Under the pieces are notes generated by a model. That model saw only the letters and a program-made list of their open reading frames with translations, had not been told where the DNA came from and did no database searches. Positions 27,809 through 37,519 of a DNA stretch of 64,000 nucleotides are shown in pieces (positions within the stretch are counted from its first letter, which is position 1; each line of letters opens with the position of its first letter). This DNA is from Planctomycetia bacterium (lineage in GTDB: Bacteria; Planctomycetota; Phycisphaerae; UBA1845; Fen-1342), in the NCBI GenBank assembly GCA_015709575.1, contig CP054190.1, positions 3,656,616 to 3,720,615 of the forward strand. Reading direction: 5' to 3'. The position numbers and the translations under genes were made by a program.

Positions 27809-28738
27809 CTATTCCAGTTCGAACGCATTGGCCGACGCGCGACCGATGCTCAGCACGCCGTCAAAGACGTCGTGCCCGAAGTCGCGCTGCCGCGGCGGAT
27901 CGACGGTGTTGTCGATGCCGAACTCTCCGTCATTGTCGCGGTCGGCAAACACCGCCACGTGTCCGTCGGCAAAGAGGATGTTGGCCCGCAGCTTGGCGAG
28001 CTCCTTTTGCGTGATCCACTTATTCGCAAAGCCGTGAGCCGGACCGAAGTCGGTGTACTTCTGCACGCCGTAGGGACCGCCGAAGGGGCCGTCCGTCAGT
28101 GTGGCCACACAGCGCTCTCCCAAGACGCGCTCGGCGTCCGATATTTTCCCGTCAGCCAGCAGCGGAACCGCAGCGGGTGCGACTCGAGTCAATCGGGAGA
28201 GCTTCAGCGGGCCTTGTGTCGCGCGGACGCGGCGCATGTTGTAATCGTTCGAGGCGGGCCGCCACTCGCTGCGAGCCATGAACCACGCCTGCGTGTAATT
28301 GCTGTTGTAGCCGCGGGCGACCAGGTCGCGGGCCTGTGCATCGGTGTAGAACGGCGTGCGAAGCTTCTGGTTGTACAGAGCGGGATTCGACGGGCAACGT
28401 TGCTCATTCGGCGCCGAGAACTTGCCATTGACCTGGTCGGCGATCCAGCCGACGCGGTCCACCGGCCCGTCGCGCCCGGCGGCGACCTCGGGGTCGAAGG
28501 AACCGCTGCATGTCACGTCGCCATTTTCGGCCGCATAGCTCGCCACGCCGATGCCGATGATCCGCAGGTTCGCAGCACAGACCGTCTCGCGACCCTTTTC
28601 TCGTGCTCCGCGCAGCCCGGGGAGCAGGATGCTGATCAAGAGGGCGATCACGGCGATGACCACCAGCAGTTCGATCAGGGTGAAACCGTGCGGCCTGGCG
28701 GCCGGACGGCGCAGAGCGGAACGATTCGGCTGCGCCAT
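27809..28738 (-). CDS. Prepilin-type secreted protein (H-X9-DG family)
   Basis: A 309-residue pseudopilin-like protein of the greatly expanded planctomycete family. The cleavage site is RPHG|FTLIELLVVIAVIALLISILLPGL at residues 18/19, followed by the REKGRETVCAANLRIIGIGVASYAAENGD helix. The C-terminal region contains LRANILFADGHVAVFADRDNDGEFG, the processing-associated 'ADGHV' signature. ATG 28738 is chosen because the residues upstream are basic shadow sequence. It ends 87 bases before the lamin-tail gene start, so the two may be co-transcribed. Confidence 0.88.
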   Translation of the reverse strand: MAQPNRSALRRPAARPHGFTLIELLVVIAVIALLISILLPGLRGAREKGRETVCAANLRIIGIGVASYAAENGDVTCSGSFDPEVAAGRDGPVDRVGWIADQVNGKFSAPNEQRCPSNPALYNQKLRTPFYTDAQARDLVARGYNSNYTQAWFMARSEWRPASNDYNMRRVRATQGPLKLSRLTRVAPAAVPLLADGKISDAERVLGERCVATLTDGPFGGPYGVQKYTDFGPAHGFANKWITQKELAKLRANILFADGHVAVFADRDNDGEFGIDNTVDPPRQRDFGHDVFDGVLSIGRASANAFELE

Positions 28739-28962
28739 CCGCGGATTCTCCGAGCGGCGTATGGAAGGGCGGCGGGGGGTACGCAACGGTCGCAGCCCAG
28801 CCGCCGGCCGGCGGGATGATGGTCGGCGCGCGCGAACGGACAGCCAGGGTCGTGTGAAGATTTTGTGCGTCGCGAGGCCTTCACGGGGCGCCGCACGGTG
28901 GGTCGCGTGCAACGAGCGCGAGGCTCCGCCGCGCCGCCAGGGGGGTGGGCGTTGATGATTTC

Positions 28963-28990
28963 TTAACACTTCGAGGCGGGATGGTTAACA
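28963..28990 (+). promoter_or_regulatory. Candidate PHO-box-like direct repeat upstream of the PhoB-type regulator
   Basis: TTAACA at 28963-28968 is repeated exactly at 28985-28990, a spacing of 22 bases or two helical turns. PhoB/PhoP regulators bind direct repeats with 11-base phasing, and TTAACA-like half-sites are known for Bacillus PhoP. The site is about 90-117 bases before the regulator ATG in the 341-base divergent gap (28739-29079), which holds nothing else recognisable. Autoregulation is the inference. Confidence 0.45.
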
Positions 28991-29079
28991 TGCCGGGGCT
29001 AGCGTTCGGGGGTGAATCTTGCGTATCAGAGACGCCCCGCGCCGCGGGCGCGGGACAGCCTCAGGCCAAAGGGAGCAGG

Positions 29080-29790
29080 ATGCGGACGAATCGCAGCATC
29101 TTGATCGTCGAGGATGAGGCGGAACTCGCGATGGCGATCGAGTTTCACCTGTCGCGCGAGGGCTACAAGGTCCGCCGCGTCGGGGACGGCGCGACGGCGA
29201 TCGCGGAAGCATCGCGCAATCCGCCCGACCTGATCATCCTGGATCGAATGCTGCCGGGACTGGCGGGGGATGACGTCGTGATCCGGCTGCGCGGCGACGC
29301 CCGGACGGCTTCCATCCCGGTGATCATGCTGACCGCCAAGGCGGAGGAAACCGACGAGGTCGTCGGCTTCGCGCTCGGCGCGGACGATTACGTGCGCAAG
29401 CCGGCGCCGATGAAGGTGCTGGTGGCACGGGTGGCGGCCGTGCTGCGCCGCCGCGAGGCAGGGGCCAAGGCGCAGGATGTGCTGTCCTCCGGGCCGATCA
29501 CGCTCGATCGGGCGCGACACGAAGTGACGGTGGACAGCGTGCCGGTTCAGCTCACGGCCACCGAGTTCCGCATGCTGGCGACGCTGATGGCCGCCCGCGG
29601 ACGGGTGCTGGATCGTGAGCAGCTCATTGACAACGTGCTGGGCAGCGGAGTGGCCGTGACGCAGCGCACGATCGACGTGCACGTTGCCGCCTTGCGTCGC
29701 AAGCTCGGCAGCGCGGCGGGCTGGATTCACACCGTCCGCGGCGTGGGGTATGCCTATCGCGTGCCCGCGGCGGACGGCGTGGAGAGCTGA
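29080..29790 (+). CDS. PhoB-type response regulator (OmpR family)
   Basis: A 236-residue regulator. The receiver (2-120) has acidic residues ILIVEDEAEL, phosphoacceptor in LIILDRMLPGLAGDDV, VIMLTAKAEE and the Lys in DDYVRKPAPMKVLVARV. The C-terminal winged helix (140-230) shows VQLTATEFRMLATLMAARGRVLDREQLIDNVLG and RTIDVHVAALRRKLG..IHTVRGVGYAYRV. The closest match in overall style is PhoB. GGGAGCAGG precedes ATG 29080. No histidine kinase adjoins it; the PhoR-like kinase at 46-48 kb is a plausible partner, supported by similar phased repeats upstream of this gene and of pstS. Confidence 0.88.
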   Translation: MRTNRSILIVEDEAELAMAIEFHLSREGYKVRRVGDGATAIAEASRNPPDLIILDRMLPGLAGDDVVIRLRGDARTASIPVIMLTAKAEETDEVVGFALGADDYVRKPAPMKVLVARVAAVLRRREAGAKAQDVLSSGPITLDRARHEVTVDSVPVQLTATEFRMLATLMAARGRVLDREQLIDNVLGSGVAVTQRTIDVHVAALRRKLGSAAGWIHTVRGVGYAYRVPAADGVES

Positions 29791-29998
29791 GGGGCTGACG
29801 GGCGGCGCGAATGGTTTGTGCAACTCCCGGCCGATCAGGCGCGCGGACGAATCACCCGCACCGCGTTCGACGTGGAGGCGTCAGGGCGGCACTGCGCGGA
29901 CTGAAGCCGCAGTGCAGGGACTGGAACATCGGCTAGAATCCGACGCGGCGGAGTGAGCGACAGCAACCGTCGTGCGCGCCCGGGAGGTTCTCGATTCG

Positions 29999-31000
29999 AT
30001 GAGCACACTGGCCCGAGTACCAGATAACGATACCGAGTCAGACGTGCTGATCGAAGAATTGCTCGCGCGCGGCCCAGCGGACGAGATCATCCCCAAACTG
30101 GCCCGGGAAGCGCAAGCGATCCGACGGATCGAGGCAGTGGTTCGAGGGATACCGACCCGACACGAACTGATCCTGGGTGACGCTCGAACGGCATCCGCCC
30201 TGCCGGAACGCTCGGTGCATGTGGTCGTCACTTCGCCGCCCTACTGGACCCTCAAGCGCTACAACGACTCCGAGCGGCAACTAGGGCACATCGCCGACTA
30301 CGACGAGTTCATCGCGGGTCTTGACGCGGTCTGGCGCAACTGCTTCCACGCGCTGGTGCCGGGCGGACGTCTCATCATCAACGTCGGCGACGTGTGCCTG
30401 TCGCGCAAGCGCAACGGCGGGCGGCACACGGTGGTGCCACTGCACGCAACGATCCAGGAGCACTGCAGGACGATCGGCTTTGACAACCTGGCCACGATTC
30501 TCTGGTACAAGATCGCGAATGCCAGTTACGAGGTGTCGGGTGGAGGGGGATTTCTGGGCAAGCCCTACGAGCCGAACGCGGTGATCAAGAATGACGTCGA
30601 GTTCGTCCTCATGCAGCGCAAGCCGGGCGGTTATCGCAGCCCGCAGACGCGCGAGCGGCTGTTGAGCATCATCAGCGCTGAGAATCACCAGTCCTGGTTT
30701 CGACAGATCTGGACCGACCTCCCCGGGACATCAACCGCCGATCATCCCGCGCCGTTCCCGCTCGAGTTCGCAGAGCGTCTCGTGCGAATGTTCTCCTTCG
30801 TGGGCGACACGGTGCTCGATCCGTTCGCGGGATCCGGCACGACCGGCGTCGCGGCCGCCCGCTGGGGGCGAAACAGCATCGGCATTGAAGTGGACAAATC
30901 CTACTTGGACTTGGCGCGCAAACGACTCTCGACCCATGGCGACGATCTTTATCGCCGATCGGTGGTCACGGTCCGGCAGGCGGGCGATGCGCGACCTTGA
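29999..31000 (+). CDS. Beta-class DNA methyltransferase (N4-cytosine or N6-adenine) of an R-M system
   Basis: A 333-residue SAM-dependent DNA methyltransferase. Catalytic motif IV TSPPYW is at 78-83 and comes first; the SAM-binding motif DPFAGSGTTGVAA is at 274-286, with NSIGIEVDKSYLDLARKRL next. That order defines the beta class. SPPY is most common in N4-cytosine enzymes, though some N6-adenine enzymes share it. A target-recognition region probably lies between about 130 and 230. ATG 29999 has GGGAGG eleven bases upstream; an in-frame GTG at 29972 is possible. The gene overlaps the endonuclease start by 14 bases, so the two form one module. Confidence 0.9.
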   Translation: MSTLARVPDNDTESDVLIEELLARGPADEIIPKLAREAQAIRRIEAVVRGIPTRHELILGDARTASALPERSVHVVVTSPPYWTLKRYNDSERQLGHIADYDEFIAGLDAVWRNCFHALVPGGRLIINVGDVCLSRKRNGGRHTVVPLHATIQEHCRTIGFDNLATILWYKIANASYEVSGGGGFLGKPYEPNAVIKNDVEFVLMQRKPGGYRSPQTRERLLSIISAENHQSWFRQIWTDLPGTSTADHPAPFPLEFAERLVRMFSFVGDTVLDPFAGSGTTGVAAARWGRNSIGIEVDKSYLDLARKRLSTHGDDLYRRSVVTVRQAGDARP

Positions 31001-31697
31001 GGAGCGCGTCCGGCGCGCCGTGAGCCGGTTCTGGCGAACGCGTGCGTCGCAATCGCGGCGGCGCGAACACGTCGGAGACCGCGGGGCGCGCAGCGCCATT
31101 ACCGGCGGCAGGCAGATGGATGGATTCATCCAGCTGGTGCACGGGCTGCTGATCGAGGCAGGGACACCGCCTGGCAGCGTGAAAATCGGCGCGCGGGTGA
31201 CGTTACCGGGCTGGTTCCGGGCGGAGAAGAGCTGGGATTTCGCGGTCGTTCACGGGGGAGAACTGATCGCGGCGGTGGAGTTCAAATCACAGATTGGTCC
31301 CTCCTTCGGAAACAACTTCAACAACCGGACGGAAGAAGCGTTGGGCAGCGCGACCGATCTGTGGGCGGCATTCCGGGAAGGGGCGTTTTCACCATCGTCG
31401 CGACCAGTGCTGGGCTACCTGATGCTGGTCGAGGACACACCGCGATCCCGCGCCCCGGTCAGCATCATGGAGCCGCACTTCGCCGCTTTTCGTGATTTTC
31501 ATGGCGCTTCGTACTGCGACCGCTACCGCATCCTCGTTGAAAAGCTCATCCGGGATCGGCTCTACGACGCCGCGTGCCTGCTACTGGCGGCGAGGACGGC
31601 ACGCCCTCCAGGCGCGTTCACCGAGCCCCACCCGGAACTGACCTTTCGCAGATTCATGACCCCGCTATTGGCACGGGTTCGTACGATCACACAGTAG
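30987..31697 (+). CDS. XhoI/PaeR7I-type type II restriction endonuclease
   Basis: A 236-residue endonuclease close to the ~246 residues of XhoI and PaeR7I. The PD-(D/E)xK site is SWDFAVVHGGELIAAVEFKSQIG, with Asp84, Glu98 and Lys100, followed by GPSFGNNFNNRTEEALGSATDLW, the strongest family signature. The known relatives cut CTCGAG; I infer the same or a related site. ATG 30987 lies 14 bases inside the methyltransferase gene; the frame is open further upstream, but family length supports this start. CTCGAG occurs in the window (e.g. 52-57, 280-285, 1354-1359, and 30761-30766 inside the methyltransferase gene), so protection would be needed if the enzyme is active. Confidence 0.88.
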   Translation: MRDLEERVRRAVSRFWRTRASQSRRREHVGDRGARSAITGGRQMDGFIQLVHGLLIEAGTPPGSVKIGARVTLPGWFRAEKSWDFAVVHGGELIAAVEFKSQIGPSFGNNFNNRTEEALGSATDLWAAFREGAFSPSSRPVLGYLMLVEDTPRSRAPVSIMEPHFAAFRDFHGASYCDRYRILVEKLIRDRLYDAACLLLAARTARPPGAFTEPHPELTFRRFMTPLLARVRTITQ

Positions 31698-31722
31698 CGC
31701 TGGATGATCCCACCGAAAATGA

Positions 31723-31764
31723 CATCGCCCCGGGCGCGGCGCTGAGGCCGAACCCGGGGCGATG
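31723..31764. terminator. Convergent terminator hairpin
   Basis: A perfect 12-base inverted repeat, CATCGCCCCGGG (31723-31734) and CCCGGGGCGATG (31753-31764), with an 18-base loop. It lies between the ends of the endonuclease gene and the oppositely transcribed rplL and probably serves both. Confidence 0.7.
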
Positions 31765-31809
31765 AACGATCTGGCAGGAAAACACTCGCTCGCAGCGGCT
31801 TCGAGCCCG

Positions 31810-32199
31810 TTACTGCAGCTCGACCGTCGCGCCGGCGCCTTCGAGCTCCTTTTTCCACTTCTCGGCATCGGCCTTGGGCACGCTCTCCAGCAGCGTCTTG
31901 GGCGCGCCGTCGACCAGCTCCTTGGCCTCCTTGAGACCCAGGTCCGCACGGGCCGCACGCACCACCTTGATGACCTGCAGCTTGTTCGCGCCGGCGCCCT
32001 TGAGCACGACCGCGAACTCGGTCTTCTCCGCAGCCGCAGCCGCACCGCCGCCCGCGCCACCGGCCGGAGCAGCCATCATCACCGCGCCGCCCGCGGCCGG
32101 CTCGATGCCGTATTTGTCTTTGAGGTAATCCGTCAGCTGCTTGGCCTCGATCAGCGTCAGCGACGCGATCTGGTCGCCCAGCGTTTCTACATTCGCCAT
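31810..32199 (-). CDS. rplL: 50S ribosomal protein L7/L12
   Basis: A 129-residue stalk protein that recruits translation factors. The N-terminal dimerisation domain ([28 protein letters not shown]) is joined by an Ala/Gly hinge (about 37-60) to the C-terminal domain [48 protein letters not shown]. It ends the translation operon, and rpoB does not follow it. The 232-base gap to rplJ is longer than usual. Confidence 0.97.
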   Translation of the reverse strand: MANVETLGDQIASLTLIEAKQLTDYLKDKYGIEPAAGGAVMMAAPAGGAGGGAAAAAEKTEFAVVLKGAGANKLQVIKVVRAARADLGLKEAKELVDGAPKTLLESVPKADAEKWKKELEGAGATVELQ

Positions 32200-32266
32200 G
32201 ACTGCACTTCTCCGATATTGGGCGCTGCGCCGTGCACAACGCCCGGTTCAGGATCGTTCCGGTAGC

Positions 32267-32285
32267 CGGGCCCCCGATGGGCCCG
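32267..32285 (-). promoter_or_regulatory. Hairpin in the rplJ-rplL gap (possible attenuator)
   Basis: CGGGCCC and GGGCCCG form a perfect 7-base stem with a 5-base loop, about 70 bases before the rplL ATG in a gap of 232 bases. It could be an attenuator or processing site that sets the L12:L10 ratio, or help an internal rplL promoter; no T-run follows it. Confidence 0.35.
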
Positions 32286-32431
32286 TTTCATCCGCCGAAG
32301 CGGAGCAGCCGGACGCGGATCCGTACTCTCTGAACTCGTTCTGACCCGAAACGGCTCGTTCCGGCCCAGGTTGTCGCCTGTTCGCTCACACTGCCGCCGA
32401 TTGCTCGCGACGAGCAACCACGGTCGCCCGG

Positions 32432-33031
32432 CTAGGCGCCTGACGATTCCGGTGCGCCAGCCGCGTCCGGTGCGGCCGCCGCTTCCGGCGCCGCTGCGCC
32501 GCCGACCGACTCGCCCTTCTCGAGCTTCTCGATCAGCGACTTGACGCAGGCCGCAATCGCGCCGCCACCGGCGAGAATGGCCGCGGCCAGCTTGCCACCA
32601 GGCGCACGGACCGCCGAAGCGATGCCGGCCTGCAGGTCGCGGCGACCGGCCATCTTGGCCAGGCCGGGCAGGTCGCGATCCGACAGCAGTTCGCCGTCGA
32701 GCATCGCCCCACGGAGCTTCATGCCGGTGATCTTCGGCAGCCACTCCTCGACGGCCTTGGCGATGTCAATCGCCGATTCGCCGCCGGTGACGAGCGCCGC
32801 GGGTCCGCTGACATTCTTCGCCAGCGGCTCGAGCTTGGAACCTTCGACTGCGCGGCGGAGCAGCGCGGTCTTCACGATCTCCAGGCGCATCTGCTTGCCG
32901 TGCAGGGCGCGGCGAAATTCGTTATTGGTGACACCCGGGCAGCCGACGAAATCGACCCACAGGGCGCTGTCGATCGAGCTGTAGCGCTCGCGCAACTGCT
33001 CGGTCATCATGTCCTTGACAGGTTTGCTCAT
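32432..33031 (-). CDS. rplJ: 50S ribosomal protein L10
   Basis: A 199-residue stalk-base protein that binds 23S rRNA and anchors L12 dimers. It opens MSKPVKDMMTEQLRERYSSIDSALWVDFVGCPGVTNNEFRRALHGKQMRLEIVKTALLRRA, and the C-terminus has the L12-binding helix (IAACVKSLIEKLEKGE) followed by an Ala/Pro/Glu-rich tail. Somewhat longer than the ~170 residues common in other bacteria. It starts 6 bases after the rplA stop with GGAG upstream. Confidence 0.93.
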   Translation of the reverse strand: MSKPVKDMMTEQLRERYSSIDSALWVDFVGCPGVTNNEFRRALHGKQMRLEIVKTALLRRAVEGSKLEPLAKNVSGPAALVTGGESAIDIAKAVEEWLPKITGMKLRGAMLDGELLSDRDLPGLAKMAGRRDLQAGIASAVRAPGGKLAAAILAGGGAIAACVKSLIEKLEKGESVGGAAAPEAAAAPDAAGAPESSGA

Positions 33032-33037
33032 GGGGAA

Positions 33038-33730
33038 TTACTCCGCGTGGGCCGCGACGTCGATCTGCACGCCGGGCGTCATGGTGCCGCTGATGACCAC
33101 CTTGCGCAGATATGCGCCCTTCGCCGCCGCCGGCTTCACGCGACGGATCTGCTCAATGAAAGCGGCGATGTTCGTCTGCAGGTCGTCGTCACTGAAGCTG
33201 AACCGCCCGACCGGGACGTGGATGTTTCCGCCCTTGTCGTTGCGAAACTCAATTCGCCCGGCGGCGAATTCCTTCACCGCGGTCGCCACGTCGGCGGTGA
33301 CGGTGCCGGCCTTCGGCGAGGGCATCTTGCCCTGCGGCCCGAGCACCTTGCCCAGACGGCCGACCTTGCCCATCAACGACGGGTGCGAAATGGCGACGTC
33401 GAAGTCGGTCCAGCCCTTGTTGACCTTATCGACCAGGTCGTCGTTGCCGGCCTCGACCGCGCCGGCGGCCTTGGCCGCCGCGACGTCCCCGTCCGGGCAG
33501 AAGGCGATCACCTTCTTGGACTTTCCGATGCCGCGCGGAAAGGAAAAAGATCCGCGGACGGCCTGGTCGGCCTGGTTCGCGTCGATCCCGAGGTGGCAGA
33601 CCAGATCGACCGACTGGTCAAAGCGGGTCTTGGAAAATGTCTTGAGGCGCTTGATCGCGTCCGCGAGCGGCAACGCCTGTTCCGTTGCCCGCTCGGCGTC
33701 TTTTCGATAGCGCTTGCTGCGATACGGCAT
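33038..33730 (-). CDS. rplA: 50S ribosomal protein L1
   Basis: A 230-residue protein of the L1 stalk. Diagnostic segments are MPYRSKRYRKDAERA, LPLADAIKRLKTFSKTRFDQSVDLVCHLGIDANQADQAVRGSFSFPRGIGKSKKVIAF, GKVGRLGKVLGPQGKMPSPKAGTVT and the C-terminal VISGTMTPGVQID. GGGAGC sits 6 bases before ATG 33730. An open extension upstream is not protein-like. Confidence 0.97.
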   Translation of the reverse strand: MPYRSKRYRKDAERATEQALPLADAIKRLKTFSKTRFDQSVDLVCHLGIDANQADQAVRGSFSFPRGIGKSKKVIAFCPDGDVAAAKAAGAVEAGNDDLVDKVNKGWTDFDVAISHPSLMGKVGRLGKVLGPQGKMPSPKAGTVTADVATAVKEFAAGRIEFRNDKGGNIHVPVGRFSFSDDDLQTNIAAFIEQIRRVKPAAAKGAYLRKVVISGTMTPGVQIDVAAHAE

Positions 33731-33881
33731 GCAAAGCTCCCACTTGCGGCCGGGTGAGGAGGGTCGGCCGCCGCCCGTGGTCAGGCTGCGTTGTGATTGC
33801 CGGCGACGCACGCGCGCCGCGCAGCGCCGGCCTCACGCCGGCATCGGGCCTGTCTCCAAACAGACGGCGCCCGGAACGCAT

Positions 33882-34109
33882 TCACGCGCCGGGCGAATTC
33901 CAGCCGGTCGAGAGCCGGCGATTCTTCGCGTCGAAATAAATCGACGGATCCTTGCGAAGCAGGTCGAGCAACAGCGGCACCTCGGCGCCGTCCGTGATCG
34001 GGATGGTGTGCTTCTGACCACCGTCGAGCTCGAGCGAAAGCGACCAATCCACGGTCGTCTCGCGCAGCGTGGCGACGAACTGATACTTGTCGACGTGCTG
34101 CATGTCCAT
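33882..34109 (-). CDS. Small unknown protein between rplK and rplA
   Basis: A 75-residue cytosolic protein, MDMQHVDKYQFVATLRETTVDW then a beta strand SLSLELDGGQKHTIPITDGAEVPLLLDLLRKDPSIYFDAKNRRLSTGW. The alternating strand pattern and the acidic/aromatic balance look like a genuine small beta-rich fold, not noise. A second ATG two codons later is equally possible. rplK and rplA are normally adjacent, so an ORF here is unusual. It is on the same strand and would be co-expressed with both. I recognise no family. Confidence 0.7.
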   Translation of the reverse strand: MDMQHVDKYQFVATLRETTVDWSLSLELDGGQKHTIPITDGAEVPLLLDLLRKDPSIYFDAKNRRLSTGWNSPGA

Positions 34110-34167
34110 CGGGCGGTGTTCCCATCCGGTCCGGCGGCACGGCTGAACGCGCCGCACCTGCCACTGC

Positions 34168-34617
34168 CTAGTCCACGACCTCAATGCCCATCGAGCGCGC
34201 GGTGCCCATGATGATGCGATCCGCGGCGTCGAGAGAAAAGGCGTTGAGATCCTTCATCTTCGTTTCAGCGATCTTGCGGACGTCCTTCTTCGAGACGCGC
34301 CCGACCTTGTTGCGGTTCGGCACGCCGGAGCCTTTTTCGACGATCGCCTGCGAGGCGTCGATCGGCTTGGCGGCCTTCACCAGCAGCACGCTGGCGGGTG
34401 GGCTCTTGATGATGAAGTCGAACGTCTTGTCCTTGTAGACGGTGATGACGCACGGGACGATCATGCCGTCCATCGCCTTGGTCTCGGCGTTGAACTTGGT
34501 CACGAACTGCCCGATGTTCACGCCGTGCTGACCCAGCGCGGGGCCGATCGGCGGAGCCGGGGTGGCCTTGCCGCCGGGGGCCTGAACCTTGATCTGTGCG
34601 ACGACCTGCTTTGCCAT
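34168..34617 (-). CDS. rplK: 50S ribosomal protein L11
   Basis: A 149-residue protein of the GTPase-associated centre. [43 protein letters not shown] and the C-terminal rRNA-binding domain with [27 protein letters not shown] are full-length and intact. It follows nusG by 31 bases, as in most bacteria. Confidence 0.98.
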   Translation of the reverse strand: MAKQVVAQIKVQAPGGKATPAPPIGPALGQHGVNIGQFVTKFNAETKAMDGMIVPCVITVYKDKTFDFIIKSPPASVLLVKAAKPIDASQAIVEKGSGVPNRNKVGRVSKKDVRKIAETKMKDLNAFSLDAADRIIMGTARSMGIEVVD

Positions 34618-34648
34618 GAGTCACCTGCGCTGTTGCAGCGGTGGAATC

Positions 34649-35242
34649 CTAGATCGGCTCAATCTGCCAGTATTCGATCTCGATCGGGGTGGCCCGACCG
34701 AAGATCGTCACGATCACGCGAACCATGCCCTTCTGGGCGTTAATCTCGTCGACGAGGCCCTCGAAGTTCTCGAACGGCCCTTCGCGGACCTTGACCTTGT
34801 CGCCCACCTTGAAGTTCAGGTTCGACAGCGTCGGCTGATCGTCCTGCTTCACGGAGGCCTGCAGCATTTTTTCCACGTCAACCGGCTTCATCGGGCTGGG
34901 CTTTCCGCCCGAGCCGATGAAATCGCCGACGCCGGACGTCTCCTTGATCACGAACCAGACGTCCTCGGGAATGCTGCCGTCCGGCTCGGTTCCCATCTCG
35001 ACAAACACATAGCCGGGGTAGAGCTTGCGGTGATAGACGCGCGCGTTTCCGCCGCGCATCCGCTTTTCCTTCTGCGTCGGCACCAGCACCCGCCCGACAC
35101 GGTGCTCGATCTTCTCGATCTTCACCTTGCGCTCGAGCGCGTCGCGGACGCGGTCCTCCTGATTGGCCAGCACCTTCAGGACGTACCAGAGCATGCCGGG
35201 ACGGCTCGGCTCCAGCGGGCTGACGGGCATCGCCTCGCTCAT
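34649..35242 (-). CDS. nusG: Transcription elongation/termination factor NusG
   Basis: A 197-residue factor with NGN domain (WYVLKVLANQEDRVRDALERKV, KLYPGYVFVEM, VWFVIKETSGVGDFIGSGGKPSPM) and C-terminal KOW domain (NFKVGDKVKVREGPFENFEGLVDEINAQKGMVRVIVTIFGRATPIEIEYWQIEPI). ATG 35242 is favoured because GGGGAG lies 10 bases upstream; an in-frame GTG at 35248 overlaps the secE stop. Confidence 0.97.
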   Translation of the reverse strand: MSEAMPVSPLEPSRPGMLWYVLKVLANQEDRVRDALERKVKIEKIEHRVGRVLVPTQKEKRMRGGNARVYHRKLYPGYVFVEMGTEPDGSIPEDVWFVIKETSGVGDFIGSGGKPSPMKPVDVEKMLQASVKQDDQPTLSNLNFKVGDKVKVREGPFENFEGLVDEINAQKGMVRVIVTIFGRATPIEIEYWQIEPI

Positions 35243-35244
35243 CG

Positions 35245-35772
35245 TCACTGGGCTCCCCCGAACAGCGTCTGCAGGATCGGCATCGGCATGCGAATCACGC
35301 CGATCAAGCTGAAGAAACTCATAAAGAGCAGGTCAACGATGAACAGCGCAAGTCCCATCAGAAGGACGGTGGCGATTACCACTTTCGTGGCGCCCCAGAC
35401 CTCCTTGCGGCTCGACCAGTTGACCTTTCGCATCTCGTTCTCGGTCGCGATCAGGAAGTCCACCACGCGCGGCGACTGCCCGATCAGCCGGAACCCGAGA
35501 ATCGCCAGCCCGGCCAGGACGCCCAGCGCGACGCCGGTCTGGATCCAGAGGCGCGTGCTGGCGGTTTCGACGAACGTGATCGCGGAGAGCCGGTCGTAGG
35601 CGAACATCGCCGCGGCAATCGTGACGATGCCGGCACCCAGCGCCGAGCCCCAGCGGACGTACGTCCCCTGGCCGCTCTTATAGAGCGCGAACGGTGAGCC
35701 GCCCTCCGTGTCGCCGGAGCGATCCCGGATCGGGCGTTCCTGACTGCGATCATCCGCCGGTGAATCGACCAC
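35245..35772 (-). CDS. secE: Preprotein translocase subunit SecE (extended form)
   Basis: A 175-residue SecE, longer than the common single-helix form. The conserved C-terminal core is VVDFLIATENEMRKVNWSSRKEVWGATKVVIATVLLMGLALFIVDLLF, with the amphipathic helix and final membrane helix. Two more hydrophobic segments precede it (GAGIVTIAAAMFAYDRL and WIQTGVALGVLAGLAILGFRLI), giving three predicted membrane helices. Start is GTG with GAGG upstream. It lies between tRNA-Trp and nusG. Confidence 0.93.
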   Translation of the reverse strand: MVDSPADDRSQERPIRDRSGDTEGGSPFALYKSGQGTYVRWGSALGAGIVTIAAAMFAYDRLSAITFVETASTRLWIQTGVALGVLAGLAILGFRLIGQSPRVVDFLIATENEMRKVNWSSRKEVWGATKVVIATVLLMGLALFIVDLLFMSFFSLIGVIRMPMPILQTLFGGAQ

Positions 35773-35857
35773 GATTCTGCCTCACTGATCTACCGGGCCG
35801 ACCTTGCGCCCGCGAAACTCCGCACCCGCGCTGCGCCGCCGGGGCGGCGGAACGAAC

Positions 35858-35930
35858 CAGGAGCGGAGGGAATCGAACCCCCAACCTGCTGATTTGGAAT
35901 CAGCTGCTCTGCCAATTGAGCTACGCTCCT
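35858..35930 (-). tRNA. tRNA-Trp (CCA anticodon)
   Basis: Acceptor AGGAGCG pairs with CGCTCCT. The anticodon stem GCTGA/TCAGC encloses loop TTCCAAA with anticodon CCA. The T arm contains GGTTCGATTCC, and the discriminator is G73, as expected for Trp. CCA is not encoded. Placement between rpmG and secE matches the E. coli order. Confidence 0.96.
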
Positions 35931-35985
35931 AGCGGATCGGCGCGACCACACCCCGACGAGACGGAGTGCCGCCCTGCCTTCCGGC

Positions 35986-36153
35986 TTACTTGCGCTTGAT
36001 CTTGTGCAGCGTGCGCTTGCGCAAGCGCGGGCTGAACTTCATCAGTTCGAGCTTGGTGGCGTTCCCGGTCACGTTGATCTGCGTGCGGTAGTTCAGATCA
36101 CCCGTTTCCTTGCACTGCAACCAGACCCATTCGCGTTTCTGTGCTTTGGCCAT
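35986..36153 (-). CDS. rpmG: 50S ribosomal protein L33
   Basis: A 55-residue protein, MAKAQKREWVWLQCKETGDLNYRTQINVTGNATKLELMKFSPRLRKRTLHKIKRK in outline, with normal L33 length. Only one Cys (Cys14, in LQCKETG) remains of the four-Cys zinc ribbon, so this is the zinc-independent (C-minus) form. It lies between tuf and tRNA-Trp. Confidence 0.95.
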   Translation of the reverse strand: MAKAQKREWVWLQCKETGDLNYRTQINVTGNATKLELMKFSPRLRKRTLHKIKRK

Positions 36154-36286
36154 CGAACCATTCCTCGGCCGCACTGCGGCCCATTCGGCGACGCAAGCCG
36201 GGATCGACGGCGGGTCATGCCGCCGGTCCCGGCTGCGCCGGTGCCTGGCAGCCCGAAGGCCCGCTGGTCAGCGGGCGGGAACCGGG

Positions 36287-37519
<1,233 letters not shown>

